From: Micromonospora citrea | GTDB taxonomy: Bacteria > Actinomycetota > Actinomycetes > Mycobacteriales > Micromonosporaceae | Length of the DNA: 64,000 bases | Direction: 5' to 3' | NCBI RefSeq assembly: GCF_900090315.1 | Contig: NZ_FMHZ01000002.1 | Span: 2,272,501-2,336,500 of the forward strand | In this document: positions 1 to 8,603 of the stretch, piece after piece | How positions within the stretch are numbered: the first letter of the stretch is position 1 | Layout of the letters: each line of letters begins with the position of its first letter | Notes under the pieces: model-generated | What the model was told of the DNA's origin: nothing | Seen by the model: the letters and a program-made list of their open reading frames with translations, nothing else | Databases searched by the model: none | Translations under genes and position numbers: made by a program

Positions 1-251
1 ATGCCCTCGTCGTCGACGCTCGCGTCCACCGAAGCGTCGCCGAGCAGTTCGGCGGCGTCGGAGTCCAGGAAGATCCGGGCGCCCTGGTTGTCGACCACGT
101 GGTCGCCCTCGGCCGGTTCGGCGACCAGCTCGACGGTGAGCGAGCCGGCCTCGGTGTCGGCGGCGATCCGCACTCCGCCGTCCTCGGCGACGTCCTGCTG
201 GTTGGCGAGGTCGCGGATGACCAGCACGGCGTTGTCGGTCATGGTGAGCAT
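1..251 (-). CDS. HesB/IscA-like family protein, 3' end outside window
   Basis: The first 83 residues of a minus-strand gene are visible; it continues left of base 1. The protein begins MLTMTDNAVLVIRDLA and has the HesB/IscA-like pattern of a short helix followed by beta strands. Family members act in iron-sulfur cluster assembly or carriage. The visible part contains no cysteine, although canonical IscA proteins carry their first ligand cysteine near residue 35, so this is a non-canonical member whose cluster binding is doubtful. The ATG at 251 is preceded by CGAGGAG with eight bases of spacing, better placed than the internal ATG at 242. It lies 179 bases downstream of the monooxygenase gene on the same strand. 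Confidence 0.72.
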   Translation of the reverse strand, partial: MLTMTDNAVLVIRDLANQQDVAEDGGVRIAADTEAGSLTVELVAEPAEGDHVVDNQGARIFLDSDAAELLGDASVDASVDDEG

Positions 252-394
252 GGCGGAATCTCCTCGTGGATTCTCGGATTCGCGGCGCGGGGCCGGACTC
301 GGCCCGACACGGGCGCACCGTCGGAGGCGACGGCAGGACGACCCGCACATCGTCGCAGGTCGGGGGCGGCTGAGGGCCCCTTCACGGCCTACGT

Positions 395-411
395 TGCCCC
401 CTGCCGGGGCA
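395..411 (-). terminator. short hairpin after the monooxygenase gene
   Basis: A six-base-pair stem TGCCCC/GGGGCA with a five-base loop lies just past the stop codon of the minus-strand gene at 431. It is short and has no U-run, as usual for high-GC actinomycetes, so it is a weak terminator candidate. Confidence 0.3.
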
Positions 412-430
412 TCCGTCAAATAGAGCGGGA

Positions 431-1504
431 TCAGTGTCGGACGCCGGCCGGGGCCAGCAGGGCGCGGATCTCGCGTGCCGCCGCGCGACCGGCCCGGTTG
501 GCGCCGACGGTGCTCGCCGACGGGCCGTACCCGATCAGGTGAACCCGCTCGTCGGCGACCACCCGGGTGCCGTCCATGGTGACACCGCCGCCGGGCGCGC
601 GCAGCCGCAGCGGCGCGAGGTGGTCCAGCGCGGCCCGGAAGCCGGTGCACCAGAGGATCACGTCCGCGGGCACGAACCTGCCGTCGTCCCAGGCCACCCC
701 GTCGGGCGTGATCCGGTCGAACACGGGTAACCGGTCGAGCACGCCGCGCTCGCGCAGCCGGCGCAGTTCCGGCGTGAGCGGCAGCCCGGTCACGCCGACG
801 ACGCTGGCCGGTGGGCGGCCCGCGCGGACCGCCGCGTCGACCAGCGCCACCGCCGCGCGCCCCCGCTCGGGGGTGAACTCCTCGTCCCGGAAGTCGGGCG
901 GGCGTCGGGTCACCCAGGTGGTGCCGGCCGCGACGGTGGAGACCTCGGCGAGCAGTTGGACGGCGGACGTCCCGCCGCCCACCACCACGACCCGCCGGCC
1001 GGCGAACTCCGCCGGCCCTCGGTAGTCGGCGGTGTGCAGTTGGCGGCCCCGGAAGCTCGACCGGCCCGGGTAGTGCGGCCAGAACGGCCGGGTCCAGGTG
1101 CCGGTGGCGTTGACCAGTGCCCGGGCGGACCAGTCGCCCCGGTCGGTGAGGACGTCCAGCCGGCCGTCGGGCCGGTCGTGGACCGCACGGACCCGGACCG
1201 GACGCCGCACCGGCAGGGCGTACTCGCGCTCGTAGGCGGCGAAGTAGGCGCTGACCACCTCGGCCGCCGGCCGGTCGGGTCCCGCCGGCGGGAACGGCAG
1301 GCCGGGCAGGTCGTGGAAGCCGTGCACGCGGTCGAGCCGCAGCGTGGGCCAGCGGTGCCGCCACGCCCCGCCCGGCCCGTCGTCCCCGTCGAGGATCACG
1401 AAGCCGTCCCCGGGGGCGAAGCCCGCGCGGCGCAGGTGGTAGCCGGCGGAGAGGCCGGCCTGTCCGGCCCCGATCACCAGCACGTCGACGGAGCGCTCGT
1501 CCAT
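431..1504 (-). CDS. FAD/NAD(P)-binding flavin-containing monooxygenase-like protein
   Basis: 357 residues. The N-terminal Rossmann motif GAGQAG (residues 12-17) binds FAD and the second glycine motif GGGTSA (about 176-181) binds NADPH. Between them, F151-x-G153-x3-H157-x3-Y161 closely matches the fingerprint of flavin-containing and Baeyer-Villiger-type monooxygenases. The expected reaction is NADPH-dependent oxygenation of a small substrate in the cytoplasm; the substrate cannot be read from the sequence. The start is the ATG at 1504, where the protein begins MDERSVDVLVIGAGQ; the much longer upstream open frame is antisense to the peptidase gene and is not coding. It is divergent from the DD-peptidase, with 138 bases between the two starts. 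Confidence 0.88.
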   Translation of the reverse strand: MDERSVDVLVIGAGQAGLSAGYHLRRAGFAPGDGFVILDGDDGPGGAWRHRWPTLRLDRVHGFHDLPGLPFPPAGPDRPAAEVVSAYFAAYEREYALPVRRPVRVRAVHDRPDGRLDVLTDRGDWSARALVNATGTWTRPFWPHYPGRSSFRGRQLHTADYRGPAEFAGRRVVVVGGGTSAVQLLAEVSTVAAGTTWVTRRPPDFRDEEFTPERGRAAVALVDAAVRAGRPPASVVGVTGLPLTPELRRLRERGVLDRLPVFDRITPDGVAWDDGRFVPADVILWCTGFRAALDHLAPLRLRAPGGGVTMDGTRVVADERVHLIGYGPSASTVGANRAGRAAAREIRALLAPAGVRH

Positions 1505-1642
1505 GTCGGGTGCAACAACGGCCGTCCCGCCCGCCTGCCCGCTTCCGGGCGTCTCGCCGCTCACACACCGGAAGAACGCGAACGGAAATTTCTTTCGCTT
1601 GCCGGCCTTCTCTGGCAGATATCTCCGTGGCAGCATCAGCGC

Positions 1643-3226
1643 ATGCATCGTCGTCTCTTTCCCCGGACGCTCGCGCTGGCCGCGCTGGTGGCCGCCGCCG
1701 CCACGGCCGGCGCCCCGAGCGCCACCGCCGAGTCGCCGACCCCCGCGGCGACCCGCCTCAACGCCACCATCGACGCGATACTCGCCGACTCCCGGCTGGC
1801 CGGGGCGCAGGCGTCGGTGGTCGTGAAGGACGCCGCCACCGGCGAGACCGTCTACCACCGCAACGGCGACCGCCGGCTGGTGCCCGCCTCCAACACCAAG
1901 CTGCTGACCTCGGCCGCGGCGCTGGAGCTGCTCGGGCCGGGCCACCGCTTCAGCACGGAGGTGCGCTCCACCGGCTCCCGCCGCGCCGGTCTCGTCTCCG
2001 GCAACCTCTACCTGCGCGGCGGCGGCGACCCCACCATGCTCGCCGCCGACTACGACGCGCTGGCCGCGCAGGTCGCCGCCGAGGGCGTCCGGGTGGTGAC
2101 CGGCAACCTCGTCGCCGACGACACCCGCTACGACGACACCCGCCTCGGCCCCGACTGGACCTGGGACGACGAGCCCTACTACTACGCGGCGCAGGTCTCC
2201 GCCCTGACCGTGGCGCCCGACACCGACTACGACGCGGGCACCGTCATCGTGCACGCCGCCCCCGGCGCGAGCGCGGGTGCCCGCCCGGTCGTCACCACCA
2301 CCCCGGCCACCGGGTACCTGAAGATCGACAACCGGGCGCAGACGGTCGCCGACGGGGAGACCTCGATCTCCTTCGAGCGCGCGCACGGCAGCAACACCGT
2401 CGTGGTCACCGGGCAGATCGCCCTGGGCGACCAGCCGGAGAGCGACTGGGTCACCGTCTGGGAGCCCACCGGCTACGCCGCCGACGTCTTCCGCGCGGCC
2501 CTGCGCAAGCACGGCGTGCGGGTCCTCGGCCGGACCGTGCTGGGCCAGGCCACCCCGGAGGAGGCCGCCGAGGTGACGCGGCACGAGTCGATGCCCCTGG
2601 CCAAGCTGATGGTGCCGTTCCTCAAGCTCTCCAACAACGGCCACGCCGAGGTGCTGACCAAGGAGATCGGCCGGGTGCTCACCGGCGCCGGCACCTGGTC
2701 GGCCGGGCTGGCGGCGATCAGCGAGTACGTCGCCGACGCCGGGATGGACACCGGCACGCTGCGCCAGCGGGACGGTTCCGGTCTCTCGCGGCGCAACCTG
2801 ATCCCGGCCGACGAGTTCGTGGACCTGCTCACCGCCGTCCGCGCCGAGCCCTGGTTCGACACGTGGTACGCGGCCCTGCCGGTGGCGGGGGACCCGGACC
2901 GCTTCGTCGGCGGCACGCTGCGCAGCCGGATGCGCGGCACCCCGGCGGCCGGCAACGTGCACGCCAAGACCGGCAGCCTGACCGGCGTCTCCGGCCTCTC
3001 CGGCTACGTCACCGACGCCGACGGGCGGGTGCTGGCCTTCTCGATCCTGCTCAACAACTACCTGGCCTCGTCGGTCAAGGGGCTGGAGGACCAGATCGCG
3101 ATCGCGCTCGCCTCGTACACCGAGAAGGGCGTCACCGCGGCGCGCGTCGCGCCGCCGACGGCCCCCGACGCGCCCCGGGCCCCCGAGGGCCGGGAGTGCT
3201 CCTGGGTGAAGCCCGTCGCCTGTTGA
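1643..3226 (+). CDS. dacB: D-alanyl-D-alanine carboxypeptidase/endopeptidase (PBP4 type)
   Basis: 527 residues with a signal peptide (positives, then an Ala/Leu core, cleavage near residue 29). All three penicillin-binding-protein motifs are present: SNTK at 83-86 with the acylating serine, SNN at 330-332 and KTG at 442-444. The long insert between the first two motifs is typical of peptidase family S13 (DacB/PBP4). It should trim or cleave peptidoglycan stem peptides outside the membrane. The ATG at 1643 gives a clean signal peptide; upstream frame is antisense to the monooxygenase. A strong 13-bp hairpin follows the stop and separates it from a convergent small gene. Confidence 0.93.
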   Translation: MHRRLFPRTLALAALVAAAATAGAPSATAESPTPAATRLNATIDAILADSRLAGAQASVVVKDAATGETVYHRNGDRRLVPASNTKLLTSAAALELLGPGHRFSTEVRSTGSRRAGLVSGNLYLRGGGDPTMLAADYDALAAQVAAEGVRVVTGNLVADDTRYDDTRLGPDWTWDDEPYYYAAQVSALTVAPDTDYDAGTVIVHAAPGASAGARPVVTTTPATGYLKIDNRAQTVADGETSISFERAHGSNTVVVTGQIALGDQPESDWVTVWEPTGYAADVFRAALRKHGVRVLGRTVLGQATPEEAAEVTRHESMPLAKLMVPFLKLSNNGHAEVLTKEIGRVLTGAGTWSAGLAAISEYVADAGMDTGTLRQRDGSGLSRRNLIPADEFVDLLTAVRAEPWFDTWYAALPVAGDPDRFVGGTLRSRMRGTPAAGNVHAKTGSLTGVSGLSGYVTDADGRVLAFSILLNNYLASSVKGLEDQIAIALASYTEKGVTAARVAPPTAPDAPRAPEGRECSWVKPVAC

Positions 3227-3229
3227 CGG

Positions 3230-3262
3230 GCCGGCGGGGCCCGGTGCGAGGGCCCCGCCGGC
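3230..3262. terminator. strong bidirectional terminator hairpin
   Basis: A perfect 13-bp stem (GCCGGCGGGGCCC and its complement) with a seven-base loop lies between the convergent dacB gene and the small gene ending at 3265, so it can serve both transcripts. Confidence 0.75.
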
Positions 3263-3264
3263 GC

Positions 3265-3591
3265 TCAGGCGCCCGGGCGGTGCGGCGGCTCGGCGGTCGG
3301 GTCGCCGCCCGCGATCAGCGCGGCGATGTCGGCGGGCCGCAGGCCGCGCTGCGCGAGCACCCGGGTGCCCCAGCGGTGCAGCCGGCACGGGTGCGGGCTG
3401 GCGTCGTTGCGGCAGACCGTGCCGCCGGACCAGCGCCGGGGCGCGTGCACCACGACCGCCCGGACGGCGAACTGGGCGTCCTCGGCGGTGACGTACGGCG
3501 GCAGCGGGATCTCCCGGAGCACCTCCCCGGACGGCTCCCCGGCGCCCCGGGGGGCGGTCGGACGGACGGTGCGGGTGGTGGTGCTGCTCAT
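3265..3591 (-). CDS. small conserved protein, CR...PCRL family (paralogue 1)
   Basis: 108 residues, function unknown. It shares with two other genes here (ending at 11550 and 56313) the core FAVRAV..H...W..G..CRND followed by PCRL.RWG and a GL motif. The two invariant cysteines, eight residues apart and followed by arginines, suggest a metal site, redox pair or nucleic-acid-binding element, but this is inference. The ATG at 3591 has GGAGG eight bases upstream, better than the GTG at 3606. No signal peptide or membrane segment is seen. It is transcribed alone, convergent with dacB across a strong terminator. Confidence 0.7.
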   Translation of the reverse strand: MSSTTTRTVRPTAPRGAGEPSGEVLREIPLPPYVTAEDAQFAVRAVVVHAPRRWSGGTVCRNDASPHPCRLHRWGTRVLAQRGLRPADIAALIAGGDPTAEPPHRPGA

Positions 3592-3680
3592 CGGTCGTGC
3601 CTCCACAGAGGATCGTCGGGCGTGGACAGCAGGAAGTTACGGGACGCCGAACGCGGCGCGACGGACAAACTGTCCCCGGG

Positions 3681-4667
3681 TCAGCGGCCGCAGCCCCGAC
3701 ACGGGCGCCGGGTACGCAGGTGGTGGCCGATCGCCGCGACGCCGAGCCCCCAGCCCCACAGCCAGTACGCCGACTCGGCGACCCAGAAGAACGCCAGCGG
3801 GTAGCGGCCGTCGCCGGGATCGAACGTGCCGGTGACCGTCTCGACGGTCAGCTGGGCGAGGCCGACCGCGAAGTAGCAGACCAGTCCGACGGAGAACAGC
3901 GCCGCCGGGACGAGGAGCAGCAGCCGGGGAATCCGCCGGCCGGCCAGCAGCGGCACCCACCCGGGCCAGACCACGCCCCAGGAGTGCGCCAGGGCCAGCG
4001 GCAGCAGCACCCCGGCGAGCAGGAAACCGACCTCGAAGGCGATCATCGACGCGCCCTGGCTGAGCGGCACGTCCTCGAAGCCGACCCACACCTGGGCCGC
4101 CAGCCGCAGCAGGCAGCCGGCCACCGCCGCCCAGGCCGCCACCCGCGCCCAGGTGGGCACCGTCGGCGACGCGCCGCGTACCGGGCCCGTCCGGCCGCAC
4201 CGGCGGCAGTCGCCCCGCAGCCGACGCCGGTGCCCGAGGACCGCCGCGTGCAGCGACGCGGCCCCGGTCAGGCAGGCGAGGCGGCTGAGCAGGGCACCCG
4301 GGTGGAACGCCTCGCCCGGGTCGAGGATCAGCAGCCCGACCACGTCCAGCAGCAGCAGCGCGCAGGCCAGGAGCAGCGCCGCGCAGACCAGCCAGCCGGC
4401 CGCGGCCAGCGCCGGGCGCCAGGTGCGGGCGGCGGCGAGCCCCACGCCGACCAGGCCGGCGGCGGCGCAGAGCGCCACCGTCCACCAGCCGGTGAAGACC
4501 ACGAGGTCCGTGTCGAGCGGCGGGAACTCCGGCGCGCCGGTGAGGGCCCAGCGCAGCCGCACCGCGCCGTAGGCGAGGGCCCAGGCGATCACGACGTACG
4601 GCAGGGCCGGGCGGCGCGGTTGGCTGGCGGGGCGGGGCGGTGCCGGTGCGGGCAGCGTGCTGGTCAT
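3681..4667 (-). CDS. polytopic integral membrane protein of unknown function
   Basis: 328 residues with a Pro-rich cytoplasmic N-terminus and about eight hydrophobic segments of 18-23 residues. A loop after the fourth segment carries CRRCGRTG, and the protein ends in CRGCGR, so each of two cytoplasmic-looking ends carries a paired-cysteine motif. No transporter or enzyme motif was recognised. The ATG at 4667 is the only start giving the complete first segment. It stands alone on the minus strand, 89 bases upstream of the small CR...PCRL gene. Confidence 0.72.
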   Translation of the reverse strand: MTSTLPAPAPPRPASQPRRPALPYVVIAWALAYGAVRLRWALTGAPEFPPLDTDLVVFTGWWTVALCAAAGLVGVGLAAARTWRPALAAAGWLVCAALLLACALLLLDVVGLLILDPGEAFHPGALLSRLACLTGAASLHAAVLGHRRRLRGDCRRCGRTGPVRGASPTVPTWARVAAWAAVAGCLLRLAAQVWVGFEDVPLSQGASMIAFEVGFLLAGVLLPLALAHSWGVVWPGWVPLLAGRRIPRLLLLVPAALFSVGLVCYFAVGLAQLTVETVTGTFDPGDGRYPLAFFWVAESAYWLWGWGLGVAAIGHHLRTRRPCRGCGR

Positions 4668-4764
4668 GCCCCCACGCTGCCGTCGTACGCGGCGGGCCGG
4701 TTCCCCGCCGGGGGTGGACCGCTTCCCCCGCGCGGGGGAACGACCGGTCGGCGGCGCGCCGGGG

Positions 4765-5715
4765 TCAGCGCAGCGCGACCGCCTGCACGCCCACGTTGCC
4801 GCAGTCGGCGGTGAAGACCTCCTCCGCCGTCCAGGTCAACACCAGCCGCGCCCCCCTCGGCGCCTGGAACGCGAGGGTGAACTCGGCGGAGCGGCTGGTG
4901 TGCCGGTCCTCGATCCGCAGCGTCCTGTTGGGACCGCCGTCGGAGAGGCGCGCGTCCAGCCGACCCCGGGCCATCCACACCCCGGCGAAGAGGCGGACCG
5001 TGCGCGGCTGACCGTCGGCGACGACGGCGAGCGTGAAGCGACTGCCGGCGCCGCAGCGGTAGACCCCGTGGGGCGAGCCGCCCACCGACTCGACCGGGGT
5101 GCCGTCGCGCCAGCGGAAGCTCTCCTGGTTGTCGTCCCAACCGCCGACGGCGCCCCGGCCGCCCTCGTCCCGGATCTCGCCGGTGCCGCCCCGCTTGCGG
5201 ACCGTCGAGCCCGCGCCGCGCAGCCCCCAGTGGAGCCAGTCCCGGCTGCCGACGCCGGTCAGGTCCACCTCGGCCGGCACCTCGGCAAGGGTGGCGTCGA
5301 GCGTCGGGCGCACCGGCGGGGCCGTCGGCGTCGGGGTGGCGGACTGGCTCGGCGGGCGCTGCCGGGGCCGCAGTCCCGGCGAGGCCTGGCCGGGGCCGGG
5401 GTAGCGCGCCTCGACGCCGGGCAGCCCGCTGGGCCGGCCGGCCCCCGGCGGCCCTCCGCCCGTCGCCTCCCGGCCGGGGTCGGGGTCGCCGGAGGCCAGG
5501 TATGCCACGAGGACGACCAGGCAGGCGAGCACGGCGACACCCTCGACGGCCCGGCGTCGGCGTCGCCGGGCGCGCAGCAGCCGCCGCAGGTCGCCGCGGG
5601 TGGGGCCGGGTCGGGCGGAGGGCGGGAGGGTGGGGTCGGCGCTCGCCCCGTCGGCCTCGCGGCGGCCGTGCCGCGCCGGTCGGGCTCCCTGCCGCGTCAG
5701 GTCTTCCTCCGCCAC
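4765..5715 (-). CDS. single-pass membrane protein with Pro-rich linker and extracellular beta domain
   Basis: 316 residues. A basic N-terminus is followed by one membrane segment (about 57-75), a Pro/Thr/Gly-rich linker (about 78-145) and a C-terminal domain of about 170 residues dominated by beta strands. That domain has DWLHWGL near its start and two cysteines (YRCGAG and ADCGNV) that could form a disulfide outside the cell. The layout resembles actinobacterial surface proteins carrying a carbohydrate-binding-like sandwich, but no family was identified. GTG at 5715 has a GGAGG-like site and begins the coding-like stretch; the longer upstream frame runs into tandem repeats and is rejected. 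Confidence 0.65.
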   Translation of the reverse strand: MAEEDLTRQGARPARHGRREADGASADPTLPPSARPGPTRGDLRRLLRARRRRRRAVEGVAVLACLVVLVAYLASGDPDPGREATGGGPPGAGRPSGLPGVEARYPGPGQASPGLRPRQRPPSQSATPTPTAPPVRPTLDATLAEVPAEVDLTGVGSRDWLHWGLRGAGSTVRKRGGTGEIRDEGGRGAVGGWDDNQESFRWRDGTPVESVGGSPHGVYRCGAGSRFTLAVVADGQPRTVRLFAGVWMARGRLDARLSDGGPNRTLRIEDRHTSRSAEFTLAFQAPRGARLVLTWTAEEVFTADCGNVGVQAVALR

Positions 5716-5912
5716 CGGCCCTCCACTTCCCCACCGGCCGTCGCCCGCAAGGCACAGGTGAGCGTCCGCCGTGCGGACGCCCACGTTGGCATCCGGATCG
5801 GCCGATGCGCCAGACCGGACGGGCGGGCGTGTCCGGTTCGGTATCGACCGTAGCCGACATCCGTCCGGAAGGTGGTTGCGGGCCGAGCCGTCCGTGTCCC
5901 TGGGCGGCCCCC

Positions 5913-6017
5913 GCGCGAAGGGCGGCCCCGCGCGAACGGCGGCCAACGCGCGAAGGGCGGCCCCGCGCGAACGGCGGCCAACGCGCGAAGGGCGGCCAAC
6001 GCGCGAGGGGCGGGGCC
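5913..6017. repeat. GC-rich tandem repeat, 17/18-bp alternating units
   Basis: The intergenic stretch between the genes starting at 5715 and ending at 6035 holds about six head-to-tail copies of a unit close to GCGCGAAGGGCGGCCCC, alternating 17-base and 18-base versions. The larger 35-base period is repeated almost exactly twice. No spacer or gene lies inside. The remainder of 5716-6034 holds nothing else recognisable. Confidence 0.9.
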
Positions 6018-6034
6018 GCGTGGTGGCGGGCGCC

Positions 6035-6484
6035 TCAGTGTCGGCGGCGGCGGTGCAGCCCGCGACCGGGGTGCCAGCTCTCGATGACCAGGTGGTCCGC
6101 CGGATCACCGACCCTGGTCAGCACCACCTCGGTCAGCTCGATCCGGAACCGGTGCGAGCCGTCGTCGCCCGGCGGCTCCTCGTGCGCCACGCCGGCGATC
6201 TTCGCGTCGCCGCCCCAGGACCCCGGATCGCCCTCGGGAGGATCCTCGGTCGGGCAGTGCAGCGCCACCCGCGGGTCGCGGCGCAGGTCGAGGGCCTTCA
6301 GCGCGCCGGCCATGCTGCCCAGCCGCAGCTGTTCGGGGCCGAAGTCGAACTCGGTGCCGCTGATCCGCGGCGAGCCGTCGCGACGCAGCGTCGCCATCGT
6401 GCCGTGCTTGCGCACCGCGAAACGGGCGCGCACCCGCTCGGCGAACTCGGGTTGCTCCTCGACGAGGTCGGACCACCATGCCAT
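6035..6484 (-). CDS. pyridoxamine 5'-phosphate oxidase-fold (split-barrel) protein
   Basis: 149 residues. The pattern RKHGTMATLRRDGSPRISG, then strands ending in DPRVALHC, is typical of the flavin- or F420-binding split-barrel family. Members reduce small molecules or bind flavin/F420 cofactors. The ATG at 6484 (MAWWSDLVEEQPEFAERV) begins the family-like helix; a second ATG at 6479 is in another frame. The C-terminus ends in an Arg/His tail. It ends 18 bases from the tandem repeat and may form a short same-strand unit with the pentapeptide-repeat gene 44 bases upstream. Confidence 0.82.
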   Translation of the reverse strand: MAWWSDLVEEQPEFAERVRARFAVRKHGTMATLRRDGSPRISGTEFDFGPEQLRLGSMAGALKALDLRRDPRVALHCPTEDPPEGDPGSWGGDAKIAGVAHEEPPGDDGSHRFRIELTEVVLTRVGDPADHLVIESWHPGRGLHRRRRH

Positions 6485-6528
6485 GCCGGCCACTCTGGCA
6501 GGAAAACCTGACAGCCGGCGGCGACTTT

Positions 6529-7122
6529 TCAGCGGATCTCGAAGCCGAGCGCCTGGGCGATCAGCACCGCCTGCCCGGCGTCCACGACCGCCCCCGCCCG
6601 CTCCACGGCCGTCGGGTCGAGCGCGGTCAGGTCGCTGCCGCGCAGGTCGGCACCGGAGAGCCTGGCGTTGTGCAGCTGCGCGGCCGACAGGTCCACCCCG
6701 GTGACCGTGGCGCCGGTCAGGTTGGCCCCGGTCAGGTCCACCTCCCGCATCCGGACGTCGGTGATCCGCACCCCGCGCAGGTCGGCGCCCGGCAGCGCGA
6801 CGAACGACCAGTCGCCGCCGGAGACCGTCAGCGGCCGCAGGTCGCACTGCGCGAACGTGCTGCCCACCAGCTTGCAGCCGGTGAACTCGGCCTCGAACAG
6901 GTTGCACCGGGTGAAGGCGCACCGGGTGAAGGCCGAGTCGGTGTGCCGGGAGGCGTTGAACCGCACGTTGCCGAAGGTGCACCCGTCGAAGACCGCGCCC
7001 CGGCTGACCGCCTCGGTCAGGTCGACGTCGAAGAAGGAGCAGCGGACGAAGTGCCGCTCCACCAGCTCCTCGGCGTACCAGTCCTCGTTGCGGAACGTCT
7101 CGTCCTCGGTCAGCTCGGGCAT
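6529..7122 (-). CDS. pentapeptide-repeat protein
   Basis: 197 residues. From about residue 30 to 165 every fifth position is F or L, as in AVFDG, AFTRC, NLFEA, DLRGV, NLTGA and DLRGS, the A(D/N)LXX pattern of pentapeptide repeats that fold into a right-handed quadrilateral beta helix. The split into an F-rich and an L-rich block with a loop between resembles the Qnr/McbG subgroup that protects DNA gyrase, but that role is only an analogy. There is no signal peptide, so it should be cytoplasmic. The ATG at 7122 is 81 bases from the divergent serine hydrolase start. Confidence 0.9.
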   Translation of the reverse strand: MPELTEDETFRNEDWYAEELVERHFVRCSFFDVDLTEAVSRGAVFDGCTFGNVRFNASRHTDSAFTRCAFTRCNLFEAEFTGCKLVGSTFAQCDLRPLTVSGGDWSFVALPGADLRGVRITDVRMREVDLTGANLTGATVTGVDLSAAQLHNARLSGADLRGSDLTALDPTAVERAGAVVDAGQAVLIAQALGFEIR

Positions 7123-7203
7123 CGGGCCAGGCTACTTGCGGCGTGCGACAGGTGTGGCCGCCCACCCTTCCGGCGTGGCGTCCCGGCTTGTAGTTTCGGC
7201 GGC

Positions 7204-8436
7204 GTGAACGTGGGACGCAGCATCGACCCGGACCAGATCGGCTTCGACCCGGCGCGGCTGGCGCGGATCGACGAGCACTTCGGCAGGTACGTCGACGACG
7301 GCCGGCTGGCCGGCTGGCAGGTGGTCGTCACCCGGCGCGGCGAGATCGCCCACTCGTCCACGTACGGGCTGCGCGACGTCGAGGCGGGGGCGCCCGTCGA
7401 GGCGGACACGCTGTGGCGGATCTACTCGATGACGAAGCCGGTCACCTCGGTCGCCGCGATGATGCTCTGGGAGGAGGGCCGCTTCGAGCTGACCGACGAG
7501 ATCAGCCGCTGGCTGCCCGAGTTCGCCGACCTCAGGGTCTATTCGAAGGGCTCCGCCCTCAAGCCGTACACGGTGCCGGCGGTCGAGCCGATCCGGGTCT
7601 GGCACCTGCTCACCCACACCTCCGGCCTGACGTACGGCTTCATGCAGACCTCGGTCGTCGACACCATCTACCGGGCTGCCGGCTACGACCTCCACCCGCC
7701 GGCCGACGTCGACCTGGCGACCGCCTGCCAGGCGTTCGGCGAGTTGCCCCTGCTGTTCCAGCCCGGCACCGCCTGGGGCTACTCGGTCGCCACCGACGTG
7801 CTCGGTCGGCTGGTCGAGGTGGTCTCCGGGCAGAGCCTGGACGACCTCCTCGCCGACCGGATCTTCCGCCCGCTGGGCATGACCGACACCCACTGGTGGG
7901 CCGAGGGCGACGCCGCCGACCGGCTCGCCGCGCTCTACGCGCCCGACCCGCGCACCGGCCGGGCGATCCGCTTCGACAAGCTGGGCGCCCTGGCGTACGA
8001 GAAGCCGCGGCTGCTCTCCGGCGGCGGCGGCCTGCTCTCCACGGCCGCCGACTACCACCGGTTCACGCAGATGCTGCTGCGCGGCGGCGAACTGGACGGG
8101 GTGCGCCTGCTGGGGCCGCGCACGGTGCGGTTCATGACCCGCAACCATCTGCCCGGCGGGCGTGACCTGGAGACGCTCTCCGCCGGCGGCTTCGCCGAGA
8201 CCACCCTGGAGGGGATCGGCTTCGGGCTGGGTTTCGCCGTCGTCGACAACCCGGTTCCGAGCCGGGTGCCGAGCAGCGTCGGCGAGTACTACTGGGGTGG
8301 CGTGGCGAGCACGGCGTTCTGGGTGGACCCGGTGGAGGAGGTCACCGCGCTGCTGTTCACCCAGCTCATGCCGTCGAGCACCTATCCGCTCCGGCCGCAG
8401 CTGCGCCAGCTCGTCTACTCGGCCCTCGTCGACTGA
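7204..8436 (+). CDS. serine hydrolase, class C beta-lactamase/esterase family
   Basis: 410 residues without a signal peptide. It carries the acylating serine and lysine in SMTK (residues 75-78), YSV (193-195) at the position of the YxN tyrosine, and a WGG near the C-terminus where KTG/HxG lies in relatives. This matches family VIII esterases and EstB-like beta-lactamase-fold hydrolases. A cytoplasmic esterase or DD-peptidase-like role is expected; antibiotic resistance should not be assumed. GTG at 7204 is the first start after the divergent pentapeptide gene and sits directly before the conserved N-terminal helix. Confidence 0.87.
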   Translation: MNVGRSIDPDQIGFDPARLARIDEHFGRYVDDGRLAGWQVVVTRRGEIAHSSTYGLRDVEAGAPVEADTLWRIYSMTKPVTSVAAMMLWEEGRFELTDEISRWLPEFADLRVYSKGSALKPYTVPAVEPIRVWHLLTHTSGLTYGFMQTSVVDTIYRAAGYDLHPPADVDLATACQAFGELPLLFQPGTAWGYSVATDVLGRLVEVVSGQSLDDLLADRIFRPLGMTDTHWWAEGDAADRLAALYAPDPRTGRAIRFDKLGALAYEKPRLLSGGGGLLSTAADYHRFTQMLLRGGELDGVRLLGPRTVRFMTRNHLPGGRDLETLSAGGFAETTLEGIGFGLGFAVVDNPVPSRVPSSVGEYYWGGVASTAFWVDPVEEVTALLFTQLMPSSTYPLRPQLRQLVYSALVD

Positions 8437-8603
8437 GCCCGCCCGGGCCGGCGGAACCGCGGACCGTCCCGGGCTGGGCCCGTCGGATCGCCGGTTACCG
8501 CACCGGCCGGGCCGGCCGGTCCATAACCTGGGAGGCGGACGGCAAGCCGGCGGGCGGAGGGGCAGACGGCCACCGGCCCGGCCGGACGGGGGCGGAGGCG
8601 GTC

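Noticed and set aside
431-3388. A 985-residue minus-strand open frame spanning the monooxygenase and antisense to dacB
   Set aside because: Only the part below 1504 is coding-like; the rest is antisense to a motif-complete peptidase gene.
5913-6017. CRISPR array in the GC-rich repeats
   Set aside because: No spacers and repeats are shorter than 20 bases.
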